Positions 61,594-64,000 of a DNA stretch of 64,000 bases are shown piece after piece. The position numbers and the translations under genes were made by a program. The notes under the pieces were generated by a model. It searched no databases. It had not been told where the DNA came from and saw only the letters and a program-made list of their open reading frames with translations. Where the stretch lies: NCBI RefSeq assembly GCF_002933855.1, contig NZ_BFAQ01000013.1, positions 202,806 to 266,805 of the forward strand, written 5' to 3'. Numbering within the stretch: the stretch's first letter is position 1; each line of letters opens with the position of its first letter. This stretch comes from Vibrio penaeicida. Lineage in GTDB: Bacteria; Pseudomonadota; Gammaproteobacteria; Enterobacterales; Vibrionaceae.

Positions 61594-62481
61594 ATGAACG
61601 CTAAGATGTTAAAGGCGATTAAAGAGTTACCGACTCCACTCGCGGCTGCGATGGAGGCAATTGTTTCTAATCCGGATTTTAACGCGACCATATCACCGAA
61701 AGATTTTGCTGAGCTTCTCACGGTTTCTGGCTTGAGTGATGAAGAATTAAGGGTCGCACTGTTGCCTGTCGCTGCAACGTATTCTCACGCCCCGATATCC
61801 AATTTTTACGTTGGCGCTATTGCTCGCGGGGTTTCTGGACGACTGTATTTTGGTGCAAATATTGAATTTCTAGATGTACAGCTAGGACAAACCATTCACG
61901 CTGAACAATGTGCTATCTCCCGTGCTTGGATGATGCAAGAGCGTGGGATTAAAGACGTGACGGTGAATTTCAGCCCTTGCGGTCACTGTCGTCAGTTCAT
62001 GAATGAATTAAACACCGCTTCTGAACTTTCTGTACAACTTCCAAATCGAAAAGCAAAAACGCTCCATGACTATCTGCCGGAAGCCTTTGGTCCTCAAGAT
62101 ATTGGAATCGAGGCCGCGTTGATGGCTGAAGTCGACCACGGTAAAACCATCGATTCTGATAACGATCTCGTCATCAGTGCGTTGGCAGCTCTAAATATAA
62201 GCCATGCTCCATACTCCCATAACCTAAGTGGCGTATCTTTACGCACCAAGTCTGGGGTTATATTTACGGGCGCATACGCAGAAAACGCGGCGTTCAACCC
62301 TAGCCTTCCTCCTCTGCAAGTCGCCATTATTCAGATGATGATGTTGGATATTCCATTGGACCAACTTGAAGAAGCTGTTTTGATCGAAATGTGTGATGCA
62401 ACATCAAGCCACTTGGCGAACACTCAAGCAACACTGGAAGCAATAAATCCAGACATTCCACTTGAATACATTTCACTATAA
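61594..62481 (+). CDS. cdd: Cytidine deaminase
   Basis: Deaminates cytidine and deoxycytidine to uridine in pyrimidine salvage. ATG at 61594 is chosen: it has AAGGA eight bases upstream and gives 295 residues like E. coli Cdd, and the predicted promoter lies downstream of the longer in-frame start candidate. The zinc and catalytic motif HAEQ ([12 protein letters not shown]) and [11 protein letters not shown] are intact, with the [11 protein letters not shown] substrate loop. The C-terminal half is the degenerate second CDA domain of the dimeric enzyme class. Confidence 0.95.
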   Translation: MNAKMLKAIKELPTPLAAAMEAIVSNPDFNATISPKDFAELLTVSGLSDEELRVALLPVAATYSHAPISNFYVGAIARGVSGRLYFGANIEFLDVQLGQTIHAEQCAISRAWMMQERGIKDVTVNFSPCGHCRQFMNELNTASELSVQLPNRKAKTLHDYLPEAFGPQDIGIEAALMAEVDHGKTIDSDNDLVISALAALNISHAPYSHNLSGVSLRTKSGVIFTGAYAENAAFNPSLPPLQVAIIQMMMLDIPLDQLEEAVLIEMCDATSSHLANTQATLEAINPDIPLEYISL

Positions 62482-62499
62482 ATCGTAACAACTCATACA

Positions 62500-62531
62500 C
62501 ATTAAGACCTTGGGTTTACAAGGTCTTAATG
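62500..62531. terminator. Hairpin between cdd and purT
   Basis: A perfect 13-base stem (CATTAAGACCTTG with CAAGGTCTTAATG) with a six-base loop. No T-run on either side, so it may stabilise the cdd mRNA end or end transcription weakly. Confidence 0.55.
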
Positions 62532-62558
62532 TACTTGGTTGGGAATAATACAAAGCCA

Positions 62559-62596
62559 TAGCAAACGATTGCGCGCCAACAAAAAATGAGTATGAT
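62559..62596 (+). promoter_or_regulatory. purT promoter with PurR-like box
   Basis: TAGCAAACGATTGCGC (62559-62574) matches the PurR pattern of a GCAAACG half and a CG-centred inverted GCG half. Its right end overlaps a -35-like TTGCGC, and TATGAT lies 16 bases further on. Repression by purine-loaded PurR would follow. Confidence 0.65.
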
Positions 62597-62628
62597 CCGC
62601 CTCAGATCACTCAAGATAAGGTTGAACA

Positions 62629-63804
62629 ATGTTTGGTACAGCAACAGGTAAAAAGGCAACACGCGTTCTTCTACTAGGATCAGGAGAGCTGGGTAAAGAA
62701 GTGGCCATCGAGTGCCAAAGACTTGGATTAGAGGTTATTGCTTGCGATCGTTATCCGAACGCTCCAGCGATGCAAGTTTCCCATCGTTTTCACGTTCTGG
62801 ATATGCTTGATGGTGACGCTCTAGCGAATGTCATTGCCCAAGAACAGCCTGATTTTGTTGTTCCAGAAATAGAAGCCATTGCGACAGACAAGCTGGTTGA
62901 GCTTGAGTCACAGGGGTTAAATGTTGTTCCAACAGCGAATGCGACCAAGCTGACTATGAACCGTGAAGGCATCCGCCGTTTAGCGGCTGAAGAATTACAC
63001 GTAAAAACGTCGCCTTATCGTTTTGCAGAGAACTTTGCAGATTTTGTTAGTGCGGTTGAATTTGTCGGCACACCTTGTGTTGTGAAACCCATTATGAGTT
63101 CATCTGGTAAAGGTCAAAGTGTTATCAAATCCGAATCGGACATTCAGAAAGCTTGGGACTATGCTCAGGAGGGCGGTCGCGCTGGCGCTGGTAGAGTGAT
63201 TGTTGAAGGGTTCATTGATTTTGATTACGAAATTACTCAGCTTACCGTCAGAGCGGTCGATGGCATTCATTTCTGCGAACCCATTGGTCACAGGCAAGAA
63301 GATGGTGACTATCGCGAATCGTGGCAACCGCAGCAGATGTCGGATACTGCCAAAGCCAATGCACAGGAAGTTGCAGGTAAGGTAGTCAATGCATTAGGTG
63401 GGCACGGAATCTTTGGCGTGGAGCTTTTTGTAAAAGGCGACGACATCATATTTAACGAAGTTTCCCCTCGCCCTCATGATACTGGGCTGGTTACGTTGAT
63501 CTCGCAGGAGATGTCTGAATTCGCATTGCACGTAAGAGCGTTTACAGGCATGCCAATCAATCACATAACCCAATATGGCGCGTCTGCTTCAGCAGTTATC
63601 CTTGGTCAGGGTACGTCTACCGACATTCAATTTAGTGGCATTGGTGATGCATTAAGCAGTGCTCAAACACAGTTGCGTCTTTTCGGTAAACCGGATATTG
63701 ATGGACGTCGCAGGCTGGGCGTGACTTTGACTCGTCGTGATACTATCGAGCAAGCGGTTCAAGATGCAGTGGAAGCGGCTTCTAAGATAAAAATCGAATA
63801 CTAG
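62629..63804 (+). CDS. purT: Formate-dependent phosphoribosylglycinamide formyltransferase
   Basis: Adds a formyl group from formate to GAR in purine synthesis, using ATP. The 391-residue ATP-grasp protein has [91 protein letters not shown] and [15 protein letters not shown], all as in E. coli PurT. The AAGG ribosome binding site is eight bases before the ATG. It stands alone after cdd with its own promoter. Confidence 0.96.
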   Translation: MFGTATGKKATRVLLLGSGELGKEVAIECQRLGLEVIACDRYPNAPAMQVSHRFHVLDMLDGDALANVIAQEQPDFVVPEIEAIATDKLVELESQGLNVVPTANATKLTMNREGIRRLAAEELHVKTSPYRFAENFADFVSAVEFVGTPCVVKPIMSSSGKGQSVIKSESDIQKAWDYAQEGGRAGAGRVIVEGFIDFDYEITQLTVRAVDGIHFCEPIGHRQEDGDYRESWQPQQMSDTAKANAQEVAGKVVNALGGHGIFGVELFVKGDDIIFNEVSPRPHDTGLVTLISQEMSEFALHVRAFTGMPINHITQYGASASAVILGQGTSTDIQFSGIGDALSSAQTQLRLFGKPDIDGRRRLGVTLTRRDTIEQAVQDAVEAASKIKIEY

Positions 63805-63884
63805 AAATAAGATTTTATGACTGCTCGGCTTACTAAGCTGAACTTGGTTAGCTCAACAGAAAAGCCAGCATACAATTATGAACT

Positions 63885-63924
63885 GACCCCCAATAGTTGG
63901 ACACCAATTATTGGGGGTCTTTTT
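63885..63924 (+). terminator. Hairpin and T-run before the IS orfA start
   Basis: GACCCCCAATAGTTGG pairs with CCAATTATTGGGGGTC at 15 of 16 positions around ACA, followed by TTTTT directly before the ATG. It can stop read-through transcription, and its right arm hides the only G-rich ribosome binding sequence. Confidence 0.75.
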
Positions 63925-64000
63925 ATGTCCAAATACAACCGAGCATTGAAATGCTCAATTGCTAAACAATATCTACAAGGTGAGAGTTCATCTCTGGAGC
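63925..64000 (+). CDS. IS3-family OrfA, partial
   Basis: Only the first 25 residues are visible (MSKYNRALKCSIAKQYLQGE, then SSSLE). The pattern, a short basic start followed by a helix-turn-helix with AKQYLQGE, is that of the DNA-binding OrfA of IS3-family elements. The frame is open at the window edge. It would be translated with OrfB by programmed frameshifting in this family. Confidence 0.75.
   Translation, partial: MSKYNRALKCSIAKQYLQGESSSLE

Larger units (their letters stand above)
63879..64000 (+). mobile_element. Left end of an IS3-family insertion sequence, truncated by window end
   Basis: From about 63879 the sequence TGAACTGACCCCCAATAGTT resembles the terminal inverted repeats of IS3-family (IS150-like) elements. 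A hairpin and then an orfA start codon follow, as listed separately. The right end and target duplications are outside the window, so the exact boundary and integrity are unknown. Confidence 0.75.

Overview
The window looks like chromosomal DNA of a Vibrio or a close relative in the Vibrionaceae. The support is the mix of marine gammaproteobacterial housekeeping genes (YajQ, TusE, RlmI, exonuclease I, cytidine deaminase, PurT), the four-gene general L-amino-acid ABC transporter, the E. coli-like block yccA-tusE-yccX-rlmI, and a complete proteobacterial type VI secretion system (T6SS). I cannot name the species. No rRNA, tRNA or CRISPR array was seen.

Layout. 1-4.6 kb: a truncated CvfB-like S1 protein, an unknown two-helix membrane protein, a DUF4442 thioesterase-like gene with a FadR-like operator, and a DAHP synthase-yajQ pair. 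4.7-10.3 kb: a Met8-type siroheme enzyme with a decayed methyltransferase tail, then aapJQMP. 10.5-14.8 kb: yccA, tusE, yccX, a chemoreceptor and rlmI. 15.0-17.7 kb: an AT-rich accessory stretch with three small immunity-like genes, an IS3-type transposase remnant between two diverged repeats, and the probable immunity gene of the Rhs toxin.

17.7-49.5 kb: the T6SS. Reading leftward on the minus strand: tagH, tssJ, tssK, tssL, tssM, tagF, pppA, tssA, tssB, tssC, a second tssC-like gene, tagJ, tssE, tssF, tssG and clpV, mostly overlapping or a few bases apart. A terminator follows clpV, and then a separate effector unit: hcp, vgrG, a possible thiolase-like adaptor, rhs and its immunity gene. 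The kinase gene ppkA and a small partner diverge from tagH. All thirteen core Tss components are present, with the threonine-phosphorylation switch (PpkA, PppA, TagH, TagF). The Rhs protein lacks a PAAR domain and ends in a roughly 345-residue variable region whose activity I do not recognise.

50-57.9 kb: a membrane GGDEF protein, then a minus-strand operon of TetR regulator, ABC1/UbiB-like kinase, small membrane protein, membrane-anchored di-heme RoxA-like cytochrome and secreted catalase-fold protein. It is preceded by a long imperfect palindrome. No pathway known to me explains this set. 58-61.3 kb: a partial duplication of the sbcB leader and start, then sbcB and the cidA/lrgB pair, ending in a C-rich tract resembling a Rho loading site. 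61.4-63.8 kb: cdd with a CRP-type promoter and purT with a PurR-like box. The window ends in the left end of an IS3-family element.

All calls come from reading the sequence; no database search was run. Family names rest on motifs and remembered homologues. Operator and small-RNA calls are inferences from sequence pattern.
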